DNA of 36,207 bases from Myxococcales bacterium (GTDB lineage Bacteria > Myxococcota_A > Polyangia > Polyangiales > Houyiibacteriaceae): assembly GCA_024643985.1 (NCBI GenBank), contig JAHELW010000009.1:1-36207 (forward strand), read 5' to 3'. The position numbers and the translations under genes were made by a program. Numbering within the stretch: position 1 is the stretch's first letter; each line of letters begins with the position of its first letter. This document shows positions 9,341-18,260 of the stretch, in pieces. The notes under the pieces are model-generated. The model saw only the letters and a list, made by a program, of their open reading frames with translations, was not told where the DNA came from and ran no database searches.

Positions 9341-11908
9341 ATGGACAGACGACGCGAGCAGAAGCGCAAGCGCGACGGACAGACGCGCCTTCGATCCCTG
9401 AAGGCGCTGTCTCACATGCTCCCCGTGCTGGCCTTCATCTATGCGATGGCCGCCGTCTTGTTCCTCGTTTCACCGCCTTTCATCCCATATCAGCCCCACG
9501 TCTTGATCTGCGGCACCGCCTCCGCGCTCTGCCTGCTGACCTGGGCAAGCATGCAGACCGACGACCCGCGGTTCGACACTCCAGTCTCCCTCATCACGAT
9601 CTCCATCGCCGCGGGCATGGGGCTCACGATGTTCGCCGTGAGCGGCGCGATCAGCAATACGACCACGCTCGCGATCGCCACGGTTGCCGCCGGCGCTCTT
9701 CTCTACCGCTTCGCGATGTTCGGGATGATGGTGGCGGTGGTCTTCATCGGTTGGATCCCGCTCGCCTGGGGCCATACCCAGAGCGAAGTGAGCCTCGGCA
9801 TGTTTCACCTGTGGGCGGCAACCGTCGTCGGCGGCCTCGTGCTCTGGTCACGCCAGCACCTCATGTTCAAGCTCTACGAAGAGGCCGAGGAAGCCCAGTC
9901 CATGCGCCGCCTCGCGACGGCGCAGGCCCGAACGCTCGAACGCGCCCGCGACGCCGCCCTCGCTTCCGCGCAGGCCAAAGGCCAGTTCCTCGCCAACGTG
10001 AGTCACGAGGTGCGCACGCCGCTCAACGGCATTCTGGGGCTCCTCCAGCTGATCGAACCCAAGGCGCTGCCACCGCGTCAGACGGAGTATTTGCACGAAG
10101 TGCACAAGTCCGCCCAGTCTCTCTTGGCGATCGTCAACGACCTGCTCGACCTCTCGAAGATCGAAGCCGGCGAGATGCGCCTCGAATCGGTGCCTTTCGA
10201 CGTCGCCGCGATGATGGAGGAAATCACGATCAACTACGCCTCTGCGGCAGACGCGAAAGGCATCGAGCTCCTCACCGAGGTCGACCCGAAAGTCCCGGCA
10301 GAGGTGTGCGGCGATCCTCTGCGCTTGCGCCAGGTCGTCTCCAACCTGGTCAACAACGCGATCAAGTTCACGAAAGAAGGTGAGGTCGTGGTGGGCGTCC
10401 GATTGGTGGACCTCGGCGCTGCGCATGCCACGCTCGAGATCCGGGTGTCGGACACGGGCGTCGGTATCTCGCAAGACCACGCGGAAAGCATCTTCCGGCC
10501 GTTCTCCCAGGGCGATGCTTCGACCACCCGCGAGTATGGCGGGACCGGGCTCGGGCTTCCGATCTGCCGCCAGCTCGTCGAGCTGATGGGCGGCCGGCTT
10601 CGTTTGGACAGCACACCGGGCGAAGGCAGTATTTTCTACTTCGACGCGCGCTTCGAGCTCGAGGAGCGCTTGAGCAGGGAATTCGAAGCCGTGACGGAAG
10701 CGCTCTCGGGCATGCGCGTGCTCGTCCTCGACCGCAACAGCAAGGCGCGCGAAACGCTCGTGGCACAGCTCGAAGCGTGGGACATGAGCGCGACGACCAT
10801 GCCGAACTTCGATGCAGCTCTGCGCGCTTTTCGAGCTCCACCTTTTCCCAACGTCGCCCTCGTCGACCTCCGAAGCCTCGGTAGCGAATGGCGGCCGCGG
10901 CTCGCGGAGCTAGCCAAAGCCGCGACCCTGCGAAGAAGTGCCCTCATCGCGGTCTGCTCACACAAGCACGAAATCAGCGAGCTTCGGGACGCCGGTGTTC
11001 GTGTGCACGTGGAAAAGCCGATTCGTCGCGCCAAGATCATCGCCGCTCTGTTGGAGGCCAGCAATCGCGACCCCGCGCTCGGTGAGCGACTCGAGGAAGC
11101 CGAGCGCCAGTCGCTTCCCGCGCCACCCCCGAAGACCCGCAAGTCCAACGGAATGCGGGTGTTGGTCGCGGAGGACAACGCGGTCAACCAAAAGGTCGTG
11201 CAAGCCCATCTGCACGCCCTCGGCTACGAGGTGGACATCGTCGGCGACGGCGTCGCGGCCATCGATGCACTGAACGAGAACCCCGACTACGCGGCGGTCA
11301 TCATGGATGGTCAGATGCCCCGCATGGACGGCTACGAAGCGACCCGCGCGCAGCGCCTGCGCGAGGCCGAAACCGGCCAGCCACGCGTGCCGATCATCGC
11401 ACTCACCGCGCACGCGATGACCGGAGATAGGAGCACGGCGTTTGCCGCAGGGATGGACGACTACCTCTCGAAGCCTTTTACGCAGAAGCAACTCGAAAAA
11501 GCGCTCGTTCGCTGGGCTGCTCGTCGCTCCTTGGGTCCCTCCGCGCTTCCTCGTGAGGTGCTCGACACGACGGTGACCTCCCAGCTGTTGGAGCTCGAAG
11601 AGGAAGAGCCCGGTTTTCTTTGCGAGGTGATCGCCAGCTTTTTCGCGACCGCCGAAAAGAGCATCGCCAAAATGAAGGATGCCGTCGCAAATGACGACTT
11701 GAAGTCACTGCGCGCGGCGGCCCACATGGTGCGAGGCAGCAGCCAGCAGCTGGGCGCACGACGCTTCGGGGCGACGTGCGCCAAGCTCGAGAACGCAGAC
11801 GTCGCGTGTGAGGCCGCGCCGATCGTACGAGACCTCGAGCACGATCTCGAAGGTGCTCGAGAGGCCCTGACGGCTCTCGCCGACCGAGCTCTCGACGCCG
11901 CATCTTAG
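9341..11908 (+). CDS. Membrane hybrid sensor histidine kinase (HisKA-HATPase-REC-REC-Hpt)
   Basis: 855 residues from the ATG at 9341, preceded by GGGGGG; the track start at 9326 is a TTG five codons earlier. A short basic N-terminus precedes about six membrane helices (residues 25-175), then a helical linker. The HisKA H-box is NVSHEVRTPLNG (His222). The ATPase has N-box NLVNNAIKF, G1 DTGVGI, F-box FRPFSQGD and G2 GGTGLGLPIC. Receiver 1 (about 450-560) is degenerate, with a single Asp in LVLDRN instead of an acidic pair, though VDLRS and EKPI remain. Receiver 2 is canonical (VAEDNAVN, IMDGQMPRMDGYE, LSKPF). A C-terminal Hpt has AAHMVRGSS. It should autophosphorylate and relay to an unlinked response regulator. 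The membrane part lacks a large periplasmic domain, so the signal may be membrane-borne. No regulator gene is adjacent. Confidence 0.93.
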   Translation: MDRRREQKRKRDGQTRLRSLKALSHMLPVLAFIYAMAAVLFLVSPPFIPYQPHVLICGTASALCLLTWASMQTDDPRFDTPVSLITISIAAGMGLTMFAVSGAISNTTTLAIATVAAGALLYRFAMFGMMVAVVFIGWIPLAWGHTQSEVSLGMFHLWAATVVGGLVLWSRQHLMFKLYEEAEEAQSMRRLATAQARTLERARDAALASAQAKGQFLANVSHEVRTPLNGILGLLQLIEPKALPPRQTEYLHEVHKSAQSLLAIVNDLLDLSKIEAGEMRLESVPFDVAAMMEEITINYASAADAKGIELLTEVDPKVPAEVCGDPLRLRQVVSNLVNNAIKFTKEGEVVVGVRLVDLGAAHATLEIRVSDTGVGISQDHAESIFRPFSQGDASTTREYGGTGLGLPICRQLVELMGGRLRLDSTPGEGSIFYFDARFELEERLSREFEAVTEALSGMRVLVLDRNSKARETLVAQLEAWDMSATTMPNFDAALRAFRAPPFPNVALVDLRSLGSEWRPRLAELAKAATLRRSALIAVCSHKHEISELRDAGVRVHVEKPIRRAKIIAALLEASNRDPALGERLEEAERQSLPAPPPKTRKSNGMRVLVAEDNAVNQKVVQAHLHALGYEVDIVGDGVAAIDALNENPDYAAVIMDGQMPRMDGYEATRAQRLREAETGQPRVPIIALTAHAMTGDRSTAFAAGMDDYLSKPFTQKQLEKALVRWAARRSLGPSALPREVLDTTVTSQLLELEEEEPGFLCEVIASFFATAEKSIAKMKDAVANDDLKSLRAAAHMVRGSSQQLGARRFGATCAKLENADVACEAAPIVRDLEHDLEGAREALTALADRALDAAS

Positions 11909-11921
11909 CGAGGCGTTCGGC

Positions 11922-12731
11922 CTAGTTGCCCTGCGGCGCGCCGGAAAGTCTCATCGCATCGGCGATCCAGCTATCGCGGATCGTGTGCTCCGGAACGCCT
12001 TCGATGTGGTCGACGAGCCATTCCACGTCGGACGGCTCGAATCGCGCGATCTGATGGAAATGATAGATGCCCAAACGGTTGAGTGTGCGCTCCAGCATGG
12101 GATCGACGCCCTGAAGCCGCTGGAGGTCGTCGCGCGGACCGTAGGGTTGCACCATGAGCCACGCGGGAGGTCTCGACTCGCCGCTCGTCTTGAGCTCGAG
12201 CTCGGCCTCGCGGAGCCGTGCTTTGAGCTGTTCGATGTCGTCGAGCATTCGCTCGTGAATGCCGTGGAGCACCTCGAGCTCGGTTTGCAGCCGCTGCCCG
12301 CGCGCCTCCGCCTGACGGAGAGTGCTCTGGGCCTCGTCCCGCTCTTCGACGGCGAGCTTGAGCTCGCGCCTCAGGTCCTCTGCGGACTCGCGGGAGGTCG
12401 GCTGCTCCTGCGCGTCGATCGTGGAGAGCCGCTCGTTGGCGACGTTCAAAGCACGATTGCGCGAATCGAGGGTGGCCGTCAGTTGGCGCTTCGCGCGCTG
12501 GAGTGCGTCGGTCTTCTCACGGAACGCCGCGAGGTCTCTTTCGAGAGCCTGACTGCGCTGCTCCTGCGCGATCAGGTCCGAGCGTGCTTCGTCGAGCTCG
12601 AGCTCGAGCGTTCTCGCCCGCATCGGTGCGATGAGCTTCCCCCAGAGCACCTGGAGGAGCCACAGCAGCGCCGCACCTGCTACGGCCGCGATCAGCAGCA
12701 CGCCGATCATCTGCAGCATCAAATAGATCAC
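11922..12731 (-). CDS. Membrane-anchored coiled-coil protein with C-terminal HhH-like domain
   Basis: 269 residues starting with GTG at 12731, which overlaps the TGA of the upstream BON gene as GTGA, indicating translational coupling. One N-terminal membrane helix (about 5-30, MIGVLLIAAVAGAALLWLL) leads into a long charged coiled coil (about 38-175, heptads rich in E, R, L and A). The C-terminus has DDLQRLQGVDPMLERTLNRLGI then FHQIARFEPSDVEWL, which looks like the helix-hairpin-helix module of COG3743-type proteins (first helix DLxxIxGVxPxxExxL). That module often binds DNA or a protein partner; which one here is unknown. Topology puts the coiled coil in either cytoplasm or periplasm, and the sequence does not decide. 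It ends 13 bp from the convergent kinase gene. Confidence 0.75.
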   Translation of the reverse strand: MIYLMLQMIGVLLIAAVAGAALLWLLQVLWGKLIAPMRARTLELELDEARSDLIAQEQRSQALERDLAAFREKTDALQRAKRQLTATLDSRNRALNVANERLSTIDAQEQPTSRESAEDLRRELKLAVEERDEAQSTLRQAEARGQRLQTELEVLHGIHERMLDDIEQLKARLREAELELKTSGESRPPAWLMVQPYGPRDDLQRLQGVDPMLERTLNRLGIYHFHQIARFEPSDVEWLVDHIEGVPEHTIRDSWIADAMRLSGAPQGN

Positions 12732-13045
12732 GAGTCACCTCCCCCGCCGCCGCTCTCTTCGGCGACTCGCAGGCTCGCGCGCACAATACGGACCCCCCGG
12801 ACCATGCTCACGATTCGCTCCGCACGCCTCGCCTCCGACGCGCTGCCCACCTGCCCGCGAAGCTCGACGTCGCGGCCGTCGACCACTGGAACCACCTCGG
12901 TCAGGCCGGCCCGGTCGAGGTTTTGCGTCACCCTCGTAGCCACATCCCACTCGATTTGGTGAGGGGCGCTGCTGAGACACGAAAACCACACGACATAGCC
13001 AAGGAAGCCTGCCGAAGCCGTGCCAAAGACTGCCTTCTTCCACAT
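12728..13045 (-). CDS. Small BON-domain protein with N-terminal membrane anchor
   Basis: 105 residues. The N-terminus MWKKAVFGTASAGFLGYVVWF is a signal anchor or uncleaved signal, so the rest should lie outside the inner membrane. Residues about 33-95 fit a BON fold: a helix (EWDVATRVTQNLDRAGL), strands (VVPVVDGRDVELRGQV) and a second helix (SEARRAERIVSMVRGV) followed by strand VRIVRASLRV. BON domains occur in OsmY and in OmpA-family periplasmic proteins and are thought to contact membranes or envelope partners. The C-terminus ends in a Gly run. Coupling to the downstream coiled-coil gene (GTGA overlap) suggests the two form one envelope complex. Family call from motif pattern; role inferred. 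Confidence 0.7.
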   Translation of the reverse strand: MWKKAVFGTASAGFLGYVVWFSCLSSAPHQIEWDVATRVTQNLDRAGLTEVVPVVDGRDVELRGQVGSASEARRAERIVSMVRGVRIVRASLRVAEESGGGGGDS

Positions 13046-13158
13046 TGCGAGGGTTGCCTACGAGCCGCATTGAACCCGATTCGCCGGGAAAATGCCATGT
13101 TCCGACAGGGCGGGATCGGCTCGAAGGGCGAGGGAGCACACAAAAGGGGCCGGGCCGC

Positions 13159-13172
13159 CACCCGAACGGGTG
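13159..13172 (-). terminator. Possible hairpin terminator downstream of thpR
   Basis: An inverted repeat CACCCG-AA-CGGGTG lies about 15 bp after the thpR stop on the minus strand. On that strand it is followed by GC-rich sequence and a short CCCCTTTT stretch. The stem is short and the T-run is weak and displaced, so termination is only a possibility. It could instead be a regulator site upstream of the BON gene. Confidence 0.25.
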
Positions 13173-13186
13173 CCTGCGAGGGCTGC

Positions 13187-13735
13187 TCACGCCGAAAGAG
13201 GATGCCGCTCGACGATCTCGAAAAGCCGTCGCTCCCGATCGCTCGACCAGGTGTAGAGGGCGACGGAACGCACCGTGAACGAGGCCCTGCCCACGTCGAG
13301 CGCCTCGGCCCACCGGAGCGCCTCCCGCCGCTCGCCCCCCTTTGCGCGGCGCTGGATGCGCGCGATGGTCATGTGCGGAAGCGGCGGACGATCGTCAGGA
13401 GGCGCGTCCGCCGCCGTCAGCAGCGGTGCGCGCGCTTCGAGTATCATCTCGCTCAGCGCCTCGCGGCCGTCCGCGATCATGGCCGAGAGCGCCGAAGGCT
13501 TGCGTGGGTTTCCAAGCGGCTTCACCCCACTGAAGGTGCCCTGCACTTGCGCCAGTGACTGAAACGTTTCGATCAGCGTCCACGCTTTTCGAGCGTCCAG
13601 CTCTTGCACGGCGCCCAGAAAGCCCAATGTGACGTGAAAGTCGTGAGCGCCGAACACGCGAACCCGGGGCGGCGCTTGCGGAAGCTCGAAGCCCTCGACT
13701 TGCATCGGAAAGGCGATGAACCAATTAGGGGCCAC
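13187..13735 (-). CDS. thpR: RNA 2',3'-cyclic phosphodiesterase (2H family)
   Basis: 182 residues with the two catalytic HxT motifs of the 2H phosphoesterase superfamily: HVTLGFLG near residue 33 and HMTIAR near residue 125. Length and the start WFIAFPM fit LigT/ThpR, which opens RNA 2',3'-cyclic phosphates to 2'-phosphates and can ligate tRNA half-molecules in vitro. It should act in the cytosol. The gene is followed on the same strand by the BON gene after 141 bp and lies 40 bp from the divergent steroid-reductase-like gene. No RNA-repair partner (RtcB, Pnkp) is seen in the window. Confidence 0.88.
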   Translation of the reverse strand: MAPNWFIAFPMQVEGFELPQAPPRVRVFGAHDFHVTLGFLGAVQELDARKAWTLIETFQSLAQVQGTFSGVKPLGNPRKPSALSAMIADGREALSEMILEARAPLLTAADAPPDDRPPLPHMTIARIQRRAKGGERREALRWAEALDVGRASFTVRSVALYTWSSDRERRLFEIVERHPLSA

Positions 13736-13775
13736 GCCGCGAGTCTAGGCCCATCCAAGATCGCTTGCGAGACTC

Positions 13776-14570
13776 ATGCCGATTACTGAAGCCTTCAGCG
13801 ACTCCTTACGAGCGCATCCTCTATACACTTGGGCAGTCCTCGGCATCATCATGCTCGGAGTCGTGAGCTTCGTGCTCCTTTTGTTCATCTCGGCGCCGTA
13901 CGGACGGCACCTTCGCCCGGGCTGGGGCCCTACGATCAACGCAACGGCGCTTTGGGTCATCATGGAGGCGCCGTCTCCCATCTCGTTCGCGTTCGTCTAC
14001 TTCATGTCCGACAGGGCGTTCGAGACGGTGCCGCTGATTCTGTTCGGCATGTTCATGCTGCACTACGTGTACCGCTCGTTCATCTATCCGTTCCGGATGC
14101 GCGGGGGTCACAAGCGAAAGCCGCTCGTCACGGGTGGGCTGGCGTTTGCCTTCAACGTCGCGAACGGCTCCACCAATGCATTCGCGATCACCGAGCTCGC
14201 CCCTCACCTCTGGAGCACGGCGTGGCTGAACGATCCCCGTTTCATCCTCGGCGTCGCCGTCTTTTTCACGGGTTTCGCGATCAACCAGCACTCGGATGCA
14301 GTGCTCCGAAACCTCCGAAAGCCTGGCGAAAGCGGCTACAAGATCCCCTACGGCGGGCTCTATCGGTGGCTCTCGAGCCCGAACTACTTCGGCGAGATCG
14401 TCGAGTGGATCGGTTTCGCCGTCGCCGCGTGGACGGTCCCAGCCTGGGTTTTCGCCTGGTTCACGGCAACCAACCTCATTCCACGCGCGTTTTCGAACCA
14501 TCGCTGGTATCTCGAGCACTTCAGCGACTACCCGAAAAACCGGCGCGCGATCATTCCTTTTCTGCTTTAG
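13776..14570 (+). CDS. Steroid 5-alpha-reductase family membrane protein
   Basis: 264 residues with several hydrophobic helices and the C-terminal signature of 3-oxo-5-alpha-steroid 4-dehydrogenases: LHYVYRSFIYPFRMRGG, then INQHSDAVLRNLRKPGESG, YKIPYGGLYRWLSSPNYFG, EIVEWIGFA and a final YPKNRRAIIPFLL. These segments resemble human SRD5A1/2 strongly, including the NADPH-binding His/Asn/Arg-rich part and the total length, rather than the looser bacterial DUF1295 proteins. The family reduces the C4-C5 double bond of 3-oxo-4-ene steroids with NADPH in a membrane. Substrate here could be a sterol intermediate or an enone lipid. Similarity is seen directly; the substrate is inferred. Shine-Dalgarno is weak. 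It lies divergent to thpR and 78 bp before the TPR gene. Confidence 0.88.
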   Translation: MPITEAFSDSLRAHPLYTWAVLGIIMLGVVSFVLLLFISAPYGRHLRPGWGPTINATALWVIMEAPSPISFAFVYFMSDRAFETVPLILFGMFMLHYVYRSFIYPFRMRGGHKRKPLVTGGLAFAFNVANGSTNAFAITELAPHLWSTAWLNDPRFILGVAVFFTGFAINQHSDAVLRNLRKPGESGYKIPYGGLYRWLSSPNYFGEIVEWIGFAVAAWTVPAWVFAWFTATNLIPRAFSNHRWYLEHFSDYPKNRRAIIPFLL

Positions 14571-14648
14571 CCCGCAGACTTGCGTCCCTGCCCCGATTGA
14601 CGCGACAATGTGCGGCCAGGGGCGCACGTCGTCGGGGAGGGATGCACG

Positions 14649-17087
14649 GTGGCCGACAAGGACTCGAGCTCGCGAAAAGAACCGTCTGATCTGTTCAAGG
14701 TCGACCAGCCGACACCATCGCTTGCGCCGGTCGACAAGATCGTCCTGCCGCCCGCAGAGGCTCTGAAGCGGCGCATTCGACGTTTCATCGCCGCCGGCAT
14801 CGCTGCCGTCATCTTCTTCCTGATCGCGCATTTCGTGCTCGGGCTGATCCGTGATGCCCGTCTCGCCTCCGCGCTAGACGAGGTGATCGACGACGCGAGC
14901 CCGGAAACCATCGAAAACGCGCTCAGCCTGCTCCGAAGTGAGCCCGACCCCAGCGTTCGCGCTCGGCTTCTCGCAACTGCGGCCCTCGGAGGTGATGGCG
15001 GGAAGCTCAAAGAGGCCGAGGCAGCCCTCGAAGAAAATGCCGCTCCGGACGATCCGGATCAGCGTGTGGCCCGTATCTACGTGTTGCTCGCGAAAGGCGA
15101 CGCGCGCGCCGCACACGCCGAAGCCGAACGGACGGCCAAGTACACGGATCAGGCGGACGCCTTCCTTCGCGGGCGCGCGATGACGGCCGTGGCGCGCGGA
15201 CAGTGGGGCCAGGCGCTCGAAGACGCGGAAGCGGTGGTCGCGGCGCGTCCCGGAGCACCGGAGCCTGCCGCCCTTCTCGCCCGGGTCAAGGCCGAGACGG
15301 AAGGTCCGGAGGCTGCGCTTGCGGCGCTCGATGAGCTGAGCCGTGACACGTCAGCGACGAAGATCGCGCGCGCGCGCGTCCTCGCGTCGACGCAGACGCA
15401 GGCCGAAGAAGCCCTCTCGCTCGCAGACGACGTGCTCGGCGACGACGGTGCAGCGGTCGTGCACGAAGCGTGGGCGCACTACGTCAAGGGGCTGGTCGCA
15501 TTCCGCAAAGGGGCAATCGGGGACGCGTACGCGCATGCGCGAGCTGCAGGCGAGCCGGACCTTCGCGTCGACGAGCCGCTCCTCGTGCAAACCGCGCAGC
15601 TCTTGCTGGCGCTCGGAAGAACGAGCGAAGCCAAACGCCTGCTCACGCGCCTCACGAGCGGTCCGTCGGCAGACCTCTTCACGCGAACGCACGTGATCGC
15701 GTGGTGGTACGCGCAAAGCGGCGACATGCGCGCGGGGCTCGCCACCCTCACCGGCGCCGGTTTTGGCCCGGATAAGGAGGCAAAACCGGCGCTTCGAGCG
15801 CTGGTGATCGCCGAGCTCCTGAAGGGTTCCCCGCGAAGCTCCGAGCAGGCGCGCGCGGCATCTCTCTATCGAGAGGCCGCCTCGGATCCCGATTGGGGCG
15901 TCGTCGCGTCGAATGCGCTCGCGAACGACCTTCTCGAACGAGGCGAGACCGAAGAGGCGCTGGAGGTGATCGAAGCCGGTCTTGCAGCGAATCCCAATCA
16001 CCTCATGCTGGTCGACACGGCAGCGCGCGCACACATCGATGCGGAACAGGTGAGCGAAGCACACCGCATCACGAAGTCGGCGCTCGAAGCGTTCGCGAAC
16101 GAGGGGTGGGCGCACGGCAGCCACGCCCGCATGCTGCTCGCGAAGGGCGAGTTCGCTGACGCTCTGGCTGCTCTCGACACCGCGGTGGAGCTCAGCCCAC
16201 ACGATGCTCAGCTCTTCGCTCTTCGCGGCGACGCGGCGCGCAACGAGGGTGCGACCGAGCGAGCCAAGGAGAGCTACGAGAAGGCCCTTCAGCTCGACGC
16301 GAGCGAGCCCCGGGCGCTATCGGGCTTCGTCGCGCTGCTGATCGACATGGGCCTCTTCCCGCGTGCAGCCGAGATCATCAAACAGATGGACGAAGCGAAA
16401 GTGCGCGACCTTCGCGCCGACGAGCAGCGCATTCGCTATCTCGTGAGGACGGGCGCGGGGCAGAGCGGGATGAGCACGGTGAGAAGCGCCGTATCGCGCC
16501 ACAGCAAGAACGTTCCGCTGAGGCTCGCCGCGGCGCGCGCGTGCCTGCAGGCCGAAGACTACACGCGCGCGGGCGTGTACTTTCAGCAAGCGAAACGCAA
16601 CGGCGCCGATGCGCGTATGGCAGAAACCGGCCTCGCGCTTGCCCAGGTGTTGGGACGGCGGAAGCTCGGCGCTGAAAACAGCCTCGAGCGCGCCCTCGAA
16701 GCCGTCGATGAGGAGGGGAAGCGCCTCGAGGCGGGGCCCGAGGTGCAGGTCTGGGAGCTGATCGTCAAAGCGCGGCTCGCGCTCGCCGACGAGAAACGGG
16801 GCTTGGCCGTTCGCTACGCCAAGCAGGCCGCCGCGATTCGCCCGGACGACGCGGACGTTCACATCCTGCAGGCGGACATCGAAGAGGACCGGGAGCGTTC
16901 CCCGGAGGAAGCGCTTCGCTCCGCCGTGGCCGCGCCGATTCCCATGCCGATTGCGGCCGGACGGCTTGCCGTGCTGCTCGGTCCGACCGACGAGGGCTGT
17001 GAGCTCGGGGCGGTTTACTTGAAGGCGAACCGAAACGGAAAGCAGGCGCGAAAAGCCCGCGATCTCCGCCGTGAATGCGCGAAGTGA
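14649..17087 (+). CDS. Membrane-anchored TPR-repeat protein
   Basis: 812 residues. The start is set to GTG at 14649, because GGGGAGGGA ends about 6 bp before it; the track start at 14610 adds 13 residues without such a site. A charged 36-residue N-terminus precedes one membrane helix (about 43-63, FIAAGIAAVIFFLIAHFVLGL); the remaining 740 residues are helical repeats of TPR type (for example EDAEAVVAARPGAPEPAALLARV and ALAALDTAVELSPHDAQLFALRGDAARNEG). Such proteins are usually assembly or scaffolding factors; no catalytic domain is visible. The repeat region is expected outside the cytoplasm by the positive-inside rule (RRIRRF precedes the helix). Its stop is 3 bp from the convergent flavoprotein gene. 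Partner unknown. Confidence 0.82.
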   Translation: MADKDSSSRKEPSDLFKVDQPTPSLAPVDKIVLPPAEALKRRIRRFIAAGIAAVIFFLIAHFVLGLIRDARLASALDEVIDDASPETIENALSLLRSEPDPSVRARLLATAALGGDGGKLKEAEAALEENAAPDDPDQRVARIYVLLAKGDARAAHAEAERTAKYTDQADAFLRGRAMTAVARGQWGQALEDAEAVVAARPGAPEPAALLARVKAETEGPEAALAALDELSRDTSATKIARARVLASTQTQAEEALSLADDVLGDDGAAVVHEAWAHYVKGLVAFRKGAIGDAYAHARAAGEPDLRVDEPLLVQTAQLLLALGRTSEAKRLLTRLTSGPSADLFTRTHVIAWWYAQSGDMRAGLATLTGAGFGPDKEAKPALRALVIAELLKGSPRSSEQARAASLYREAASDPDWGVVASNALANDLLERGETEEALEVIEAGLAANPNHLMLVDTAARAHIDAEQVSEAHRITKSALEAFANEGWAHGSHARMLLAKGEFADALAALDTAVELSPHDAQLFALRGDAARNEGATERAKESYEKALQLDASEPRALSGFVALLIDMGLFPRAAEIIKQMDEAKVRDLRADEQRIRYLVRTGAGQSGMSTVRSAVSRHSKNVPLRLAAARACLQAEDYTRAGVYFQQAKRNGADARMAETGLALAQVLGRRKLGAENSLERALEAVDEEGKRLEAGPEVQVWELIVKARLALADEKRGLAVRYAKQAAAIRPDDADVHILQADIEEDRERSPEEALRSAVAAPIPMPIAAGRLAVLLGPTDEGCELGAVYLKANRNGKQARKARDLRRECAK

Positions 17088-17090
17088 GCG

Positions 17091-18224
17091 TCAGTCGACG
17101 TCGGCGAGAAGACCGGACATGCGCTCGACCGCGTCGATGTACTCGCTGACCATCTCCTCGACGATCTGGCGCGCCGGCTTTCGCGTGTTCATTTGACCGA
17201 CGACCTGTCCGACAGGCGTGCCGAGCAGCGCAGCGGAGCCCTCGGTCCCGCCCTGCGCAAAGCGCGTGATGCGCTGGGTCGCCTCTGCGGTGGCCATGAA
17301 CTGAAGCGGCATCGGCAAGAAGCCCGGGCAATCTGGATCTTCCTCCCAGGCGCGCGTGTACTCGGTCTTGAGCTGGCGGGCAGGTTTGCCGCTGATGGCG
17401 CGCGAGCGGATCGTCTTCGTGGAATCAGCGACGAGCAGCTTGTCGACGAGCGCTGGAATCGAGTCGGACTCCTCGGTCGTGAGCCAAATCGAGCCGGTCC
17501 AGACTCCGGCTGCACCCATCGCCATGGCCGCGGCCATCTGCCTTCCGGAGCCGATGCCGCCCGCGGCAAGCACGGGCGTCGGCGCAACGGCGTCGACGAC
17601 CTGCGGGAGCAACACCATCGTGCCGATTTCGCCGGTGTGGCCGCCGGCTTCGTACCCTGACGCAATCACGATGTCGACGCCGGCGTTCTTCTGCTTGACC
17701 GCTTGCCTCACGGTGCCACACAGCGCAGCCACCATGACGCCTTTGTCGTGCGCCTGACTGATGATGTCTTCTGGAGGCGGACCGAGCGCGTTGGCGATCA
17801 GCGCGATCGGATGATTCATCGCGACCTCGAAATGCGCGCGGCCGCCGGCCGCGGACCAGCCGAGCAGGCCCTCGATTTGCTCGACGTCGTCGGGGAGCGG
17901 AGGAACGCCGAACTTGTCGAGCAGGTCGTTGATCCACTTGCGGTGCGCAGGCGTGATCATCTGCTCGAGCTGTTCTTTCGAGACGTCGCCCTGGTCCTTG
18001 CCGATGTACTTCGCCGGAATGACGGTATCGACGCCGTAAGGTTTCCCGTCGACGTGCTCGTCGATCCACTTCAGCTCGAGCTCGAGCTGCTCCGGGCTGT
18101 AGGCCACCGCGCCCAGCACTCCGAGCCCGCCGGCCCGGCTCACCGCTGCCACGACGTCGCGGCAATGACTGAAGGCAAAGATCGGAAACTCGATCCCAAG
18201 CCGCTCACAAATCTCGGTCTTCAT
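17091..18224 (-). CDS. Nitronate monooxygenase family FMN-dependent oxidoreductase
   Basis: 377 residues from the ATG at 18224 (MKTEICERLG); the track start at 18254 is a GTG that adds an unlikely N-terminus. The TIM-barrel flavoprotein shows the NMO/2-nitropropane dioxygenase landmarks: FAFSHCRDVVAAVSRAGGLGVLG at the N-terminus, ASGYEAGGHTGE in the middle and the FMN phosphate loop VLAAGGIGSGRQMAAAMAMGA. True nitronate oxidases use FMN and O2, but many relatives act as enoyl or enone reductases in lipid and steroid catabolism; mycobacterial IpdC and Rv1533-type proteins belong to this group. The upstream palindrome fits a KstR-type operator, favouring a lipid or steroid role over nitronate detoxification. 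That choice is inference. Confidence 0.85.
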   Translation of the reverse strand: MKTEICERLGIEFPIFAFSHCRDVVAAVSRAGGLGVLGAVAYSPEQLELELKWIDEHVDGKPYGVDTVIPAKYIGKDQGDVSKEQLEQMITPAHRKWINDLLDKFGVPPLPDDVEQIEGLLGWSAAGGRAHFEVAMNHPIALIANALGPPPEDIISQAHDKGVMVAALCGTVRQAVKQKNAGVDIVIASGYEAGGHTGEIGTMVLLPQVVDAVAPTPVLAAGGIGSGRQMAAAMAMGAAGVWTGSIWLTTEESDSIPALVDKLLVADSTKTIRSRAISGKPARQLKTEYTRAWEEDPDCPGFLPMPLQFMATAEATQRITRFAQGGTEGSAALLGTPVGQVVGQMNTRKPARQIVEEMVSEYIDAVERMSGLLADVD

Positions 18225-18260
18225 CCAAACACCCGTCCAACCCCACGAAAACACGGCCGG

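Noticed and set aside
13187-13735. RNA-repair operon around thpR
   Set aside because: No RtcB, kinase or ligase gene is nearby; thpR is commonly isolated.
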